Assembly: GCA_900471485.1 (NCBI GenBank)
Contig: UCEU01000011.1
Span: forward strand, 212,944-276,943
DNA from: Hyphomicrobiales bacterium
Lineage (GTDB): Bacteria > Pseudomonadota > Alphaproteobacteria > Rhizobiales > Rhizobiaceae
Reading direction: 5' to 3'
Length of the DNA stretch: 64,000 nt
The notes below the pieces were generated by a model. It was given only the letters and a program-made list of their open reading frames with translations. It made no database searches and was not told where the DNA came from. This document shows, in pieces, positions 33,810 to 42,701 of this stretch (position 1 is the first letter of the stretch; the number at the start of each line of letters is the position of its first letter). A program made the position numbers and the translations under genes.

Positions 33810-36065
33810 CTACGCCCCCTCTGCAATGCAGTCGACAAGATAGCGGCGGCCATTCGGACCGGGCGCGAAGCGCAGGCCGTGGATGTCGGTCTCGAAACCG
33901 GGGAACTTGCTGTCGAATTCGCGGGCGTAGAGCAGGTAATCCTGGATCGACTTGGTCGACTGCGTGATCCGCTCGCCCGGCATGATCAGCGGAATGCCCG
34001 GCGGATAGGGAACGATCATCACGGCAAGCACGCGGTCCATGAGATTGTCGATCTCGACGCTCTCGATATTGCCCTTGACCAGGAGGTCATAGGCATCCGC
34101 CGGTCGCAGCGCCATGTCGGGCAGCACGGTATACATCTCGCGCTGCGCCTTCGGCACATCGTCCTTGCGATAGACGGCGTGGATCTGCTCGCAGAGATCC
34201 TTCAGCCCCATGTTGCCATAGGCTTCCGGATGGGCGGCGGCCAACGCCGGCAGCGCCCGCGTCAGCGGCGCGTTGCTGTCGTAGAGATCCTTGAAATTGA
34301 GGAGTTCGGTGATCAGCGTGCTCCACTTGCCGCGGGTGATCCCCATCGAGAACAGCACGAGGAAGGAATAGAGACCGGTCTTCTCGATCTCGATGCGGCG
34401 CGAAGACATGAACTTCGTCACGACAGCGGCCGGGATGCCATGCTCCTGCATGAAGCCACTGGCGGACAGGCCGGGCGACAGGATCGTGACCTTGATGGGG
34501 TCGACCATCACATGGTTTTCGGCAAGTCCGGTAAAGCCGTGCCACCCGTCGCCGGGTTTCAGCACCCAGTCCTCGTGCCGGTCGCTCGGCGTCTGCTCGG
34601 CAACGGTCGGTTCCCAGACGTCGAACCACCAGCTGCCCTCGGTCTGGCCGCGCACGCCGTTCATCGCGCGCCGGAAGCTGATCGCCTCGTCGATCGTCTC
34701 CTGCACCAGCGAACGTCCGGCCGGCTGCTCCATCATCGCCGCGGCGACGTCGCAGGAGGCGATGATACCGTATTGCGGCGAGGTCGAGGTGTGCATCATG
34801 AATGCTTCGTTGAAGCGGGTCACGTCCAGCCGTTTGTTCTCGGCGTGCTGGATATGGATCATCGATGCCTGCGACAGCGCCGCCAGAAGCTTGTGCGTGG
34901 AGTGCGTGGCAAAGGTGATCGCGTTCTTCGAGCGTGCCGGCTGCGTCGAGGAGATGCCATGGAAGCCGTCGTAGAACTCGTGGAAGTTCGCATAGGCGTA
35001 CCAGGCCTCGTCGAAATGCAGCACCTCGACGGCGTCACCGAGCGATAGCTTGATCGCATCGACATTGTAGCAGAGCCCGTCATAGGTCGAATTGGTGATG
35101 ACCATGAGCCGCACCTTGCCGCTCGTCTGCCCTGCAAACGGGCTGGCGGCGATCTTCTGCGCGATTGCCTCTGGCGTGAACTGGTCTTTCGAAATTGGCC
35201 CGATGATGCCGAGACCGTTGCGCGACGGGATGAGGTAGATCGGGGTGGCTCCCGTCATGATCAGCGAGTGCAGGATCGACTTGTGGCAGTTGCGGTCGCA
35301 GAGCACGAGATCGCCGCGCCCGACCATGCCGTGCCAGACGATCTTGTTGGCGGTCGACGTGCCGCCGACGACAAACAGCGTCTCGTCGGTCCCGAAGATG
35401 CGCGACGCATTGCGTTCGCCCTCGGCGATCGGGCCGACGTGATCGAGCAGCGAGCCGACGCTGCCGACCGACACAGAGATATCGGAGCGCAGCGTGTTCT
35501 CGCCGAAAAAGCTGTAGAACATCTGCCCGACGGGGCTCTTGCGGAAGGCAACGCCGCCGCCGTGGCCCGGCGTGTGCCAGGAATAGGCGCCCTCGAGCGT
35601 GTAATCCATCAGCGCCTTGAACATCGGCGGCGGCAGCCGGTCGAGATAGTTGCGTGCGGCCTGGACGATGGCGCGGGCCATGAACTCGGCGGAATCCTCG
35701 AACAGCCGCAGGAAGGCATTGGCGTGGCGCAGGACGCTGGCCGGCACGTCCTCTGCGGTCGTGTCGTCGCCGAACAGGAAGATCGGAATGCGATCGTTCT
35801 TCTTGCGCTTGGCGCTGAGAATCTCCTCCAGCACCTGCCAGCGCGAAGCCTTGTCCTCGCTGCCATCGACGGAAACCAGCCAGCAGGATTCCGTGTTGAA
35901 GATGTGCACCAGCCGGCGGGCGTCGTCATAGGTCACACCGGAAACAATGCGGAAGCCGTCGGCCTCGATTGCGGCCGCCAGATCGCGCATCCCGCGCCCG
36001 GCGGCACTCTTACCCTCGAAATCCTCATCGATGACGGTGACCGGAAATGCCTTCTGGAATTCCAT
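33810..36065 (-). CDS. Arginine decarboxylase, AdiA-like (biodegradative)
   Basis: PLP-dependent Orn/Lys/Arg decarboxylase. The 751-residue length equals AdiA. Features: N-terminal wing domain (about residues 1-145), SWHTPGHGGG, GGTSTANK, HFDEAWYAYANF with Asp352, PLP lysine K392 in STHK. A C-terminal domain with SFLVLFSMGITRGKWSTLI and PYPPGIPLIMPGE resembles AdiA more than CadA or SpeF. Expected reaction: arginine to agmatine, with proton consumption; lysine cannot be excluded. ATG at 36065 follows GAGGAGG. First gene of the decarboxylase operon, downstream of an Fnr/FixK box. Confidence 0.85.
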   Translation of the reverse strand: MEFQKAFPVTVIDEDFEGKSAAGRGMRDLAAAIEADGFRIVSGVTYDDARRLVHIFNTESCWLVSVDGSEDKASRWQVLEEILSAKRKKNDRIPIFLFGDDTTAEDVPASVLRHANAFLRLFEDSAEFMARAIVQAARNYLDRLPPPMFKALMDYTLEGAYSWHTPGHGGGVAFRKSPVGQMFYSFFGENTLRSDISVSVGSVGSLLDHVGPIAEGERNASRIFGTDETLFVVGGTSTANKIVWHGMVGRGDLVLCDRNCHKSILHSLIMTGATPIYLIPSRNGLGIIGPISKDQFTPEAIAQKIAASPFAGQTSGKVRLMVITNSTYDGLCYNVDAIKLSLGDAVEVLHFDEAWYAYANFHEFYDGFHGISSTQPARSKNAITFATHSTHKLLAALSQASMIHIQHAENKRLDVTRFNEAFMMHTSTSPQYGIIASCDVAAAMMEQPAGRSLVQETIDEAISFRRAMNGVRGQTEGSWWFDVWEPTVAEQTPSDRHEDWVLKPGDGWHGFTGLAENHVMVDPIKVTILSPGLSASGFMQEHGIPAAVVTKFMSSRRIEIEKTGLYSFLVLFSMGITRGKWSTLITELLNFKDLYDSNAPLTRALPALAAAHPEAYGNMGLKDLCEQIHAVYRKDDVPKAQREMYTVLPDMALRPADAYDLLVKGNIESVEIDNLMDRVLAVMIVPYPPGIPLIMPGERITQSTKSIQDYLLYAREFDSKFPGFETDIHGLRFAPGPNGRRYLVDCIAEGA

Positions 36066-36152
36066 GCATCCCTCCTCAGGCCACGGCAACAGGTGCTCAG
36101 CGGCGCTTCATCTCAGCTGGGAGGAGCCTACACGGCAGGCACACAGGCGTCG

Positions 36153-36166
36153 TTGATTGCAATCAA
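36153..36166. promoter_or_regulatory. Perfect Fnr/FixK box (TTGAT-N4-ATCAA)
   Basis: The sequence TTGATTGCAATCAA, extended by CG on either side into an 18-bp perfect palindrome, lies 88 bp before the AdiA-like gene's ATG. Spacing fits a class II or nearby activator site. An Fnr/FixK-type regulator is encoded in the same island. Confidence 0.8.
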
Positions 36167-36181
36167 CGTGCGGGCGAAAGG

Positions 36182-37108
36182 CTATTCGGCCCACTCGATA
36201 TCGGCGGTAAAGGCGATGGTGAGCCAGCGATTGACGCTCTCGTCGCCGATCGCCGCGCCGATCTCGTCGCGCAGCGCGTCCCACTCCTCGAGCCGTTTGG
36301 GTGGCAGCCCCTCGGGAACGATGAAATAGAGCTCGATCTCGGTGGCCCTTCCGACGCGGGCGACATAGGCGCGGTAGGAGATGAATCCCAGGCGGCGAAC
36401 GGTGTCCGACGCGACCCGATCGACATGCTCCTGCAGGTCGACAGGAGCGATCAGCAGAATCTCGCTCAGCGCCTTCCAGATCGTGGTGATCGGGATCGGG
36501 ATCATGACCAGGCAGACCAGCCCCAGCACCACGGGGTCGACATATCGGGCGATCCACACAAGCGGCGTCGGCTGCACGGCAAGACCGATGACGAAGGCGA
36601 CGAGCAGAGCGAAGGCGATGCCGCCGGACATGATCCAGGCCTTGATGTCGAGCGCGATGAAATCCGACTGCAGCCGCCGGTTCACGGCCGTCCCGATCCC
36701 CGCCATGATCGCGCAGACGACAAGCGTCGCACCGGAATAGAGGATCGCCGCCCCGAAATGCAGCTCGTGCCCGCCATTGATGATGCTGATGATGGCGTTG
36801 ATCAGCGCGTAGACGGCGACCGTGACGAGCAGGCAGCCGTTGAGCAGCAGCACGATCGGTTCGAGGTGCCAGAAACCCATGGTGAAGCGGTTGCGGATGC
36901 GGCCCGACTTGGCGTCGTTGCGCGCCGATTGAACGATCAGGCTCGACACCCAGAGCGCAAGCCCGGTCATGGCGGCGTCTGCGAGCGAGTAGACGCCGTC
37001 GAAGGCGATCGAGAACGAGCCGGAGAGGATGCCGAAGAAGATACCGAGCGCCGCGACCACGACGGTAGCCGCGATCGAGATTCGCAGAAAACCTTGCTCG
37101 TTCGACAT
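36182..37108 (-). CDS. Cation diffusion facilitator (CDF) family transporter
   Basis: The 308-residue protein has about six membrane helices with the CDF core: SFSIAFDGVYSLADAAMTGLALWVSSL (helix 2, the AFDGVYSLAD carrying the metal-site Asp), a helix-5 motif DIKAWIMSGGIAFALL, and a C-terminal cytosolic domain. The histidine-rich loop of zinc carriers is absent. It ends just before the decarboxylase operon promoter. Substrate unknown. ATG at 37108 follows GGGAGG. Confidence 0.8.
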   Translation of the reverse strand: MSNEQGFLRISIAATVVVAALGIFFGILSGSFSIAFDGVYSLADAAMTGLALWVSSLIVQSARNDAKSGRIRNRFTMGFWHLEPIVLLLNGCLLVTVAVYALINAIISIINGGHELHFGAAILYSGATLVVCAIMAGIGTAVNRRLQSDFIALDIKAWIMSGGIAFALLVAFVIGLAVQPTPLVWIARYVDPVVLGLVCLVMIPIPITTIWKALSEILLIAPVDLQEHVDRVASDTVRRLGFISYRAYVARVGRATEIELYFIVPEGLPPKRLEEWDALRDEIGAAIGDESVNRWLTIAFTADIEWAE

Positions 37109-37300
37109 CGCAACCTCCCATGCATCGTCGTTCGCAGTAATACGCGCGTTGCTACGGGAATGTGAAGGCAGGGAAAACAGTCGGCAACTACGCATTGCCA
37201 CGAATTGCGACCTTTGCGTTTTGAAGGGAAAATCGATCCGGCAATGGCGGTCCGACGGAGCTCCGTGTTCCGGCGTGGCGGCCTCGTGGGAGGACACCGG

Positions 37301-38665
37301 ATGACGACATCGCCTGATGGCAAGAGCCTCGGACTTGCAGCCTGTACCGCCATCGTCGTCGGGAACATGGTGGGCTCCGGCTTCTATCTCTCTCCGGCCG
37401 CCGTCGCCCCCTATGGCAACCTGGCGATCCTCGTCTGGCTAATCATGGGCGCCGGCGCGATCTGCCTCGGCCTCACCTTCGCCCGGCTCGCAAGCCTCGT
37501 GCCCGCCGTCGGTGGCCCCTACGCCTATACCCGCCTCGCCTATGGCGATTTCGCCGGCTTCCTTATCGCCTGGGGCTACTGGATCTCGATCTGGACCTCG
37601 CTGCCCGTCATCGCCATTGCCTTTACCGGCGTGATCGTCGATCTCGTTCCGGCGCTTGGCAATCGCCTGGCGGCGACGGTGCTGACGCTTGGGGTGATCT
37701 GGGCGATCGTCCTCGTCAACCTTCGCGGCGTCCATGCCGCCGGCCTCTTCGCGCAAGTCACCACCTATGCCAAGTTGCTGCCTTTCGGCGCGGTCGCGAT
37801 CATCGGCCTGCTTTCTGTCGATACTTCGCATTTCGCGGACTTCAACCCCAGCGGCCAGCCCATCCTGCAGTCGATCGCCGCCCTGGCGCCGCTGACGATG
37901 TTCGCCTATCTCGGCCTGGAATCGGCCACCGTTCCCGCCGGCGACGTCCAGAACGCGGAACGCACCATTCCGCGCTCGACCGTGCTTGGCATATCGATCG
38001 CCGCGACGCTCTACGTGCTCGGCACCATCGTCGTCATGGGTGTGCTGCCGCGCGAACAGCTGGTCCACTCCGTCGCCCCCTTCTCGGAAGCCGCCGGCGT
38101 CATGTGGGGCCGCGGCGGCGAACTGGCGATCTCGATCGCGGTCGTTGTCTCCTCCATCGGCGCCCTCAACGGCTGGACGCTGCTGATGGGCCAGGTGCCT
38201 ATGGCGGCGGCCCGCGATGGGCTGTTTCCGGCACTCTTCGCCCGCCTCTCCTCGCGCGGCGTGCCGGCGATCGGCATGGTCGTCTCGGCATGCTTCGCGA
38301 CGCTCCTGGTGCTCGTGCAGGCGATGGGCGGGGAAGGCTTTGCCGCCGTCTACCGGTTGATGGTCGGGCTGAGCACGATGACGGCGGTGGTGCCCTATGC
38401 CTTCTGCTCGCTCGCATCCGGCCTCGTCGCCGCCCGCGTCAAAGGTGGACGCATGCCGCGCGTCAGCCCGATCGAGCTCATCGCCTTCATCTTTGCGATG
38501 TTCACGCTCTATGGTTCGGGCGCCGAACCGGTTCTCTACGGCCTCGTACTGCTGATGCTCGGCATTCCCGTCTATGTGTGGCAGCGGAGAAACGGCGCTG
38601 CGGCACCGGCGGAACTGCCGGAAACGGCAACGGGCGCCATTACGCGCCCGGCCGTCCCCTCATGA
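37301..38665 (+). CDS. APC-family amino acid antiporter, AdiC-like
   Basis: The 454-residue transporter with about twelve membrane helices shows AdiC-type features: IVVGNMVGSGFYLSPA, GGPYAYTRLAYGDFAGF, AYLGLESATVPAGDVQNAERTIP, GALNGWTLLMGQ and a DGLFPALFARL loop. AdiC exchanges arginine for agmatine; here it could exchange arginine with agmatine or ornithine. It points toward the arc genes, ending 23 bp from arcC's 3' end, and is divergent from the CDF gene. Substrate inferred from context. Confidence 0.8.
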   Translation: MTTSPDGKSLGLAACTAIVVGNMVGSGFYLSPAAVAPYGNLAILVWLIMGAGAICLGLTFARLASLVPAVGGPYAYTRLAYGDFAGFLIAWGYWISIWTSLPVIAIAFTGVIVDLVPALGNRLAATVLTLGVIWAIVLVNLRGVHAAGLFAQVTTYAKLLPFGAVAIIGLLSVDTSHFADFNPSGQPILQSIAALAPLTMFAYLGLESATVPAGDVQNAERTIPRSTVLGISIAATLYVLGTIVVMGVLPREQLVHSVAPFSEAAGVMWGRGGELAISIAVVVSSIGALNGWTLLMGQVPMAAARDGLFPALFARLSSRGVPAIGMVVSACFATLLVLVQAMGGEGFAAVYRLMVGLSTMTAVVPYAFCSLASGLVAARVKGGRMPRVSPIELIAFIFAMFTLYGSGAEPVLYGLVLLMLGIPVYVWQRRNGAAAPAELPETATGAITRPAVPS

Positions 38666-38688
38666 TCTGTCTCTGAACGGCCTCTGCG

Positions 38689-39627
38689 TCAGGCGTGCCA
38701 GCTGAGGCCCGAGAAGCCGCTGCTGATGATCGTCCCGCGCTCGCCGCGCACCATGCCGGCGATGTCGGCGAGCGAACCGATCGCTGCACTGCGCCCCGGA
38801 CCTTCCGCGAAATGGCAGGCCGCATCGACCTTCGGCCCCATGGAGCCCGCCGGGAAGGAAAATTGCTTCATGTCCTCGGGGCGTGCCTTGTGGATCGACT
38901 TCTGCGACGGCTTGCCCCAATCGGTGCAGACAGCCGGCGCATCCGTCGCCATGATCAGCAGATCGGCGCCGAGCTCGCGCGCTAGAAGTTCGGAGCAGAG
39001 ATCCTTGTCGATGACGGCCTCGACGCCGACCAGTTTGCGGTCCGCACCCTTCTCGTACATGGTCGGAATGCCGCCGCCACCGGCGCAGATGACGATGGTA
39101 CGCTGCTCCAGCAGCCACCGGACAGGGCGCACCTCGAAGATGCGCTTCGGCAGCGGAGACGCGACCACGCGCCGCCACTTGTCGCCATCCTGCTTGAACG
39201 TCCAGCCCTTGTCGGCCTTGATGCGATCGGCATCCGCCTTCTCATAGACCGGACCGACGAATTTGGTCGGGTTCTGAAACCCCGGATCCTCGGCATCGAC
39301 CTCGACCATCGTCAGCAGCGTCGCCAGCGGCTGCTCGAAGGGCAGCATGTTTCCGAGCTCCTGCTCGAGCATATAGCCGATCATGCCCTCGGTTTCGGCG
39401 CCGAGCACGTCCAGCGGATAGGCCTCGTCGGGCTTGTAGGCAGCGCCCTGCAGCGCCAGCAATCCCACCTGCGGACCGTTGCCGTGGGTGATGATCAGTT
39501 GATGCTCGGCAGCAAGCGGTGCGATCGCCTCGGCGGCGATGCGGGCGTTACGCCGCTGGACCTCGGCGGTCATCGCTTCCCCGCGCCGGAGAAGCGCATT
39601 GCCGCCAAGCGCGATAACGACACGCAT
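38689..39627 (-). CDS. arcC: Carbamate kinase
   Basis: Last enzyme of the arginine deiminase pathway: carbamoyl phosphate plus ADP to carbamate and ATP. The 312-residue protein has the amino-acid-kinase fold: [51 protein letters not shown] and the ATP-site segment [12 protein letters not shown]. It starts 2 bp past the arcB stop, overlap-type coupling. A frame extending upstream is a shadow of arcB. Confidence 0.96.
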   Translation of the reverse strand: MRVVIALGGNALLRRGEAMTAEVQRRNARIAAEAIAPLAAEHQLIITHGNGPQVGLLALQGAAYKPDEAYPLDVLGAETEGMIGYMLEQELGNMLPFEQPLATLLTMVEVDAEDPGFQNPTKFVGPVYEKADADRIKADKGWTFKQDGDKWRRVVASPLPKRIFEVRPVRWLLEQRTIVICAGGGGIPTMYEKGADRKLVGVEAVIDKDLCSELLARELGADLLIMATDAPAVCTDWGKPSQKSIHKARPEDMKQFSFPAGSMGPKVDAACHFAEGPGRSAAIGSLADIAGMVRGERGTIISSGFSGLSWHA

Positions 39628-39629
39628 GC

Positions 39630-40634
39630 TCAATCTCCCAGTGTCGCGACGAGCAAGGCCTTGATCGTGTGCAGCCGGTTCTCCGCCTGCTCGAAGGCGA
39701 CGTTGGCCTCGGATTCGAAGACGTCGTTGGTGACCTCGAGGCCGTTGTCCATGCCGTAATCCTCGGCGATCTGCTTGCCCATCACCGTCTCGGTATCGTG
39801 GAAGGCAGGCAGGCAGTGCATAAACTTCGTCTGCGAATTGCCGGAAGCCTTCATGAGAGCTGTGTTGACCTGGTAGGGGGTAAGAAGCTTGATGCGCTCG
39901 CGCCAGACATCCTTCGGCTCGCCCATCGAGACCCAGACGTCGGTGTGGATGAAATCCACGTCCTTCACAGCCTCTTTCGGATCGTCCGTGACCAGTAGCC
40001 GGGCGCCGGAGCGTTCCTGCAAATCCCTGGCGATCTTCATGTATTCTTCCGAGGGCCACAGCGATTTCGGGCCGCAGATGCGCACATCCATGCCCATCAG
40101 GCAGCCGACGATCAAGAGCGAGTGGCCCATGTTAGAGCGCGTGTCGCCGACATAGGCGTATTTGATGTCCGAGACCGGCTTGTCGCTGTGCTCGCGCATG
40201 GTCATGACGTCGGCAAGCATCTGCGTCGGGTGATATTCGTCGGTCAGGCCGTTATAGACCGGAACGCCGGCATAGCGGGCAAGCGTCTCCACACCGGTCT
40301 GCGCCGAACCGCGATATTCGATCGCGTCGTACATGCGGCCCAGCACCCGCGCCGTGTCCTTGAAGGATTCCTTGTGGCCGATCTGCGAGCCCGACGGATC
40401 GAGATAGGTCACGTTCGCGCCCTGGTCCGAGCAGGCCACCTCGAAGGCGCAGCGTGTCCGCGTCGAGGTCTTCTCGAAGATCAGGCAGATTTCCTTGCCC
40501 TTGAGGTGCTGCTGCTCCGTGCGGGCATATTTCGCCCGCTTCAGGTCGCGAGCGAGATCAAGCAGGTAGCGAAATTCACGCGGGGTGTAATCCTGTACGG
40601 TCAGAAGCGAACGATTGCGCAGATTGAAGCTCAT
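39630..40634 (-). CDS. arcB: Ornithine carbamoyltransferase, catabolic
   Basis: Converts citrulline and phosphate to ornithine and carbamoyl phosphate (in this catabolic setting). The 334-residue protein has the carbamoyl-phosphate motif S57-TRTR, the [21 protein letters not shown] loop, the ornithine-site motif HCLP (273-276) and a C-terminal region with [15 protein letters not shown]. Length and the adjacent arcA and arcC genes support the catabolic rather than biosynthetic argF assignment. Confidence 0.95.
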   Translation of the reverse strand: MSFNLRNRSLLTVQDYTPREFRYLLDLARDLKRAKYARTEQQHLKGKEICLIFEKTSTRTRCAFEVACSDQGANVTYLDPSGSQIGHKESFKDTARVLGRMYDAIEYRGSAQTGVETLARYAGVPVYNGLTDEYHPTQMLADVMTMREHSDKPVSDIKYAYVGDTRSNMGHSLLIVGCLMGMDVRICGPKSLWPSEEYMKIARDLQERSGARLLVTDDPKEAVKDVDFIHTDVWVSMGEPKDVWRERIKLLTPYQVNTALMKASGNSQTKFMHCLPAFHDTETVMGKQIAEDYGMDNGLEVTNDVFESEANVAFEQAENRLHTIKALLVATLGD

Positions 40635-40673
40635 TTTCTTGCTCCGTCGGGTCTGTTTCGTGGGGTGAAGGCG

Positions 40674-41903
40674 TCAATACGCCGGGTCGCGCCAGATCGG
40701 GCACGTCATGCAATGGCCGCCGCCGCGGCCGCGACCGAGTTCCGAGCCGCGAATGGTGATGACCTCGATCCCCGCCTTGCGCAGCAGCGTGTTGGTGTAG
40801 GTGTTGCGGTCGTAGGCAACGACGACGCCGGGCTCGAGCGCCACGACATTGTTGCCGTCGTCCCATTGCTCGCGCTCCGCCTGATAGGAATTGCCGCCGG
40901 TCTCGACGACCCTGAGCATCGGCAAATCGAGCGCCTCGGCGACGACTTCGAGCATCGGTTTGCTCTCCGGGTGGATTTCGAAGGTACCGTCATCGTCCTT
41001 CGGGTACATGCTGTAGCAGCGGATCTGGTCCACCACCTCGGCAAACAGCGTCACGACATCGCGGTCGCAGAAGCTGAAGACGGTATCGAGGTGCATGGCA
41101 GCCCGGCTCTTCGGCATCAGGCAGCCGATCACGCGCTTCACCGCCTTGTTGCGAAACAGCGCCTGCGCCACCTGCCCTACCGCCTGGTAGGTCGTGCGTT
41201 CGCCCATGCCGATCAGCACGGTCCCGTTTCCGATCGGCATGACGTCGCCGCCCTCCATCGAGGCGTTGGCGAACTGCTGGTCGCTGTCGCCCCACCAGAT
41301 CTTGAAGTCGCCGTCGCGGAAAGTCGGGTGGAACTTGTAGATGGCGCGCTGGATCAGGGTCTCGGCCCTTCTCGCCGGCCAGAACATCGGGTTGACGGTG
41401 ACGCCGCCATAGATCCAGCAGGACGGATCGCGCTGGAACAGCGTGTTCGGGATCGGCGGAATGACGAATTCGCTTTCCGGCAGCGCGCTCAGCATCAGCG
41501 TCTTCGCCCGGACGTCGGGCAGGTCGGAGATGGAGATGCCGCCGATCATGTAGGCGGCGAGTTGAGCCGGGTTCATCTCGTCGAGCCAGGGACGCATGGC
41601 CTCCGCAATCTGCGAGCCCAGCACATTCGGGGTGATGCGCCGGTCGAGCACGAAGTCTCGCGCCTCCTTGTCGGTGAGAGTCTGGCCGAGCAGGTCGTGG
41701 AGTTCGAGAACCTCGACACCCCTCTCCTGCATTTTCAGCACGAAATCATAGTGATCCTTCTGCGCCTCGTGCACCCAGAGCACGTCGTCGAAGAGCAGGC
41801 TGTGGCAATTGCCGGGAGTGAGCCGCTGATGCGCCAGCGACGGCCGGCAGACCATGACCGTCCTGAGCTTCCCGACCTCGGAATGAACACCAAAACCACG
41901 CAT
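40674..41903 (-). CDS. arcA: Arginine deiminase
   Basis: Hydrolyses arginine to citrulline and ammonia, first step of the ADI pathway. The 409-residue protein has the conserved [12 protein letters not shown] segment (around 160), [12 protein letters not shown] (around 265) and the C-terminal GGGHCMTCP with Cys398 as catalytic nucleophile (a second Cys401 is near). First gene of arcA-arcB-arcC. ATG at 41903. Confidence 0.96.
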   Translation of the reverse strand: MRGFGVHSEVGKLRTVMVCRPSLAHQRLTPGNCHSLLFDDVLWVHEAQKDHYDFVLKMQERGVEVLELHDLLGQTLTDKEARDFVLDRRITPNVLGSQIAEAMRPWLDEMNPAQLAAYMIGGISISDLPDVRAKTLMLSALPESEFVIPPIPNTLFQRDPSCWIYGGVTVNPMFWPARRAETLIQRAIYKFHPTFRDGDFKIWWGDSDQQFANASMEGGDVMPIGNGTVLIGMGERTTYQAVGQVAQALFRNKAVKRVIGCLMPKSRAAMHLDTVFSFCDRDVVTLFAEVVDQIRCYSMYPKDDDGTFEIHPESKPMLEVVAEALDLPMLRVVETGGNSYQAEREQWDDGNNVVALEPGVVVAYDRNTYTNTLLRKAGIEVITIRGSELGRGRGGGHCMTCPIWRDPAY

Positions 41904-42000
41904 GAAATCCCCCTCGCTTGCCTCGAATCCATCCGTGCCGTCGCGCTTGCGGGCATGACGTGCGGCTCTTCGACGTTAGGGCGGCGGGTCGGCGGTGTCA

Positions 42001-42014
42001 TTGATCGCGCGCAA
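42001..42014. promoter_or_regulatory. Imperfect Fnr/FixK-like box upstream of arcA
   Basis: TTGATCGCGCGCAA keeps the left half-site TTGAT and has CGCAA in place of ATCAA. It lies about 98 bp upstream of the arcA ATG. Weak on its own, but its position matches that of the perfect box before the decarboxylase operon. Confidence 0.35.
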
Positions 42015-42071
42015 TGCCGGGCGCTTTGTCGGTCACCAGGGCGTGACATGACCGCCGATCCGGTTGTTCGT

Positions 42072-42425
42072 TCACTCGACGTAGAAGACCATGTTGCCGT
42101 TGCGCGCTCTCATCACCCATTCGATATCATCCGGCGTGAGCTTCTTGGCTTTCAACTGGCCCACCAGCCACTTGTTTTGCCGCGCGGCGTCCCTGATTTG
42201 CTTCACATGCTTCTCATCGCCGGGCGACGGATGGGCGCCGGTTTCGACGGCGGTGCTGTAGCTGACCACGGAGATGCGCTTGCCGTGATAGGTACGGACA
42301 TAATCGGGAAGGTTCTCGCTCCAGTTCATGCGCCGGTATTCCTGCCGGGTCGTCTGCGCATCCACGGGATAGGCCGACATGGCGGCCGGGATTACAATTC
42401 CTAGAACTGCGGCTAGCTTGATCAT
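42072..42425 (-). CDS. Small exported protein of unknown function
   Basis: The 117-residue product has a signal peptide (MIKLAAVLGIVIPAAMSAYPVDAQ; cleavage near VDA) and a soluble, mostly basic mature part of about 94 residues (QEYRRMNWSENLPDYVRTYHG..., QLKAKKLTPDDIEWVMRARNGN). No family recognised. ATG at 42425 preferred over 42488, which would give an unlikely N-terminal extension. It is 170 bp upstream of arcA in the same direction. Confidence 0.65.
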   Translation of the reverse strand: MIKLAAVLGIVIPAAMSAYPVDAQTTRQEYRRMNWSENLPDYVRTYHGKRISVVSYSTAVETGAHPSPGDEKHVKQIRDAARQNKWLVGQLKAKKLTPDDIEWVMRARNGNMVFYVE

Positions 42426-42487
42426 CGTGGCGCCCTCGAAAGGATGGAGTTGCGCTGGGAATCTAGCCGATCTGTACGAGCCGGGCA

Positions 42488-42501
42488 TTGAGCGCAGTCA
42501 A
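42488..42501. promoter_or_regulatory. TTGA-N6-TCAA box
   Basis: TTGAGCGCAGTCAA, with CATTGA/TCAATG symmetry, matches the looser Crp/Fnr-superfamily pattern TTGA-N6-TCAA. It is 63 bp before the ATG of the exported-protein gene and so could serve it. Could be chance. Confidence 0.4.
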
Positions 42502-42701
42502 TGCCGGTGCCTTGCGGCGAGCGATGGGATAGCCTGGAACCTTTCGTTGACGTGCTCATTCCCTTTACGAGAGCGGGCCGTGTCAACCGGACGCGACAGG
42601 GATGGCGAACATGGCGGTTTTTCCGGTTTCCTGTCATGGCCAACGAAGCGGCAGACGAGCGCCCTACCTGTCCGGCACCGCCTCGCCCGGAGGGGAAACG
42701 A

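Noticed and set aside
40122..42404. 760-codon plus-strand frame across arcA and arcB
   Set aside because: It is antisense to two well-supported genes with catalytic motifs; its sequence is His/Asp/Arg-rich shadow peptide.
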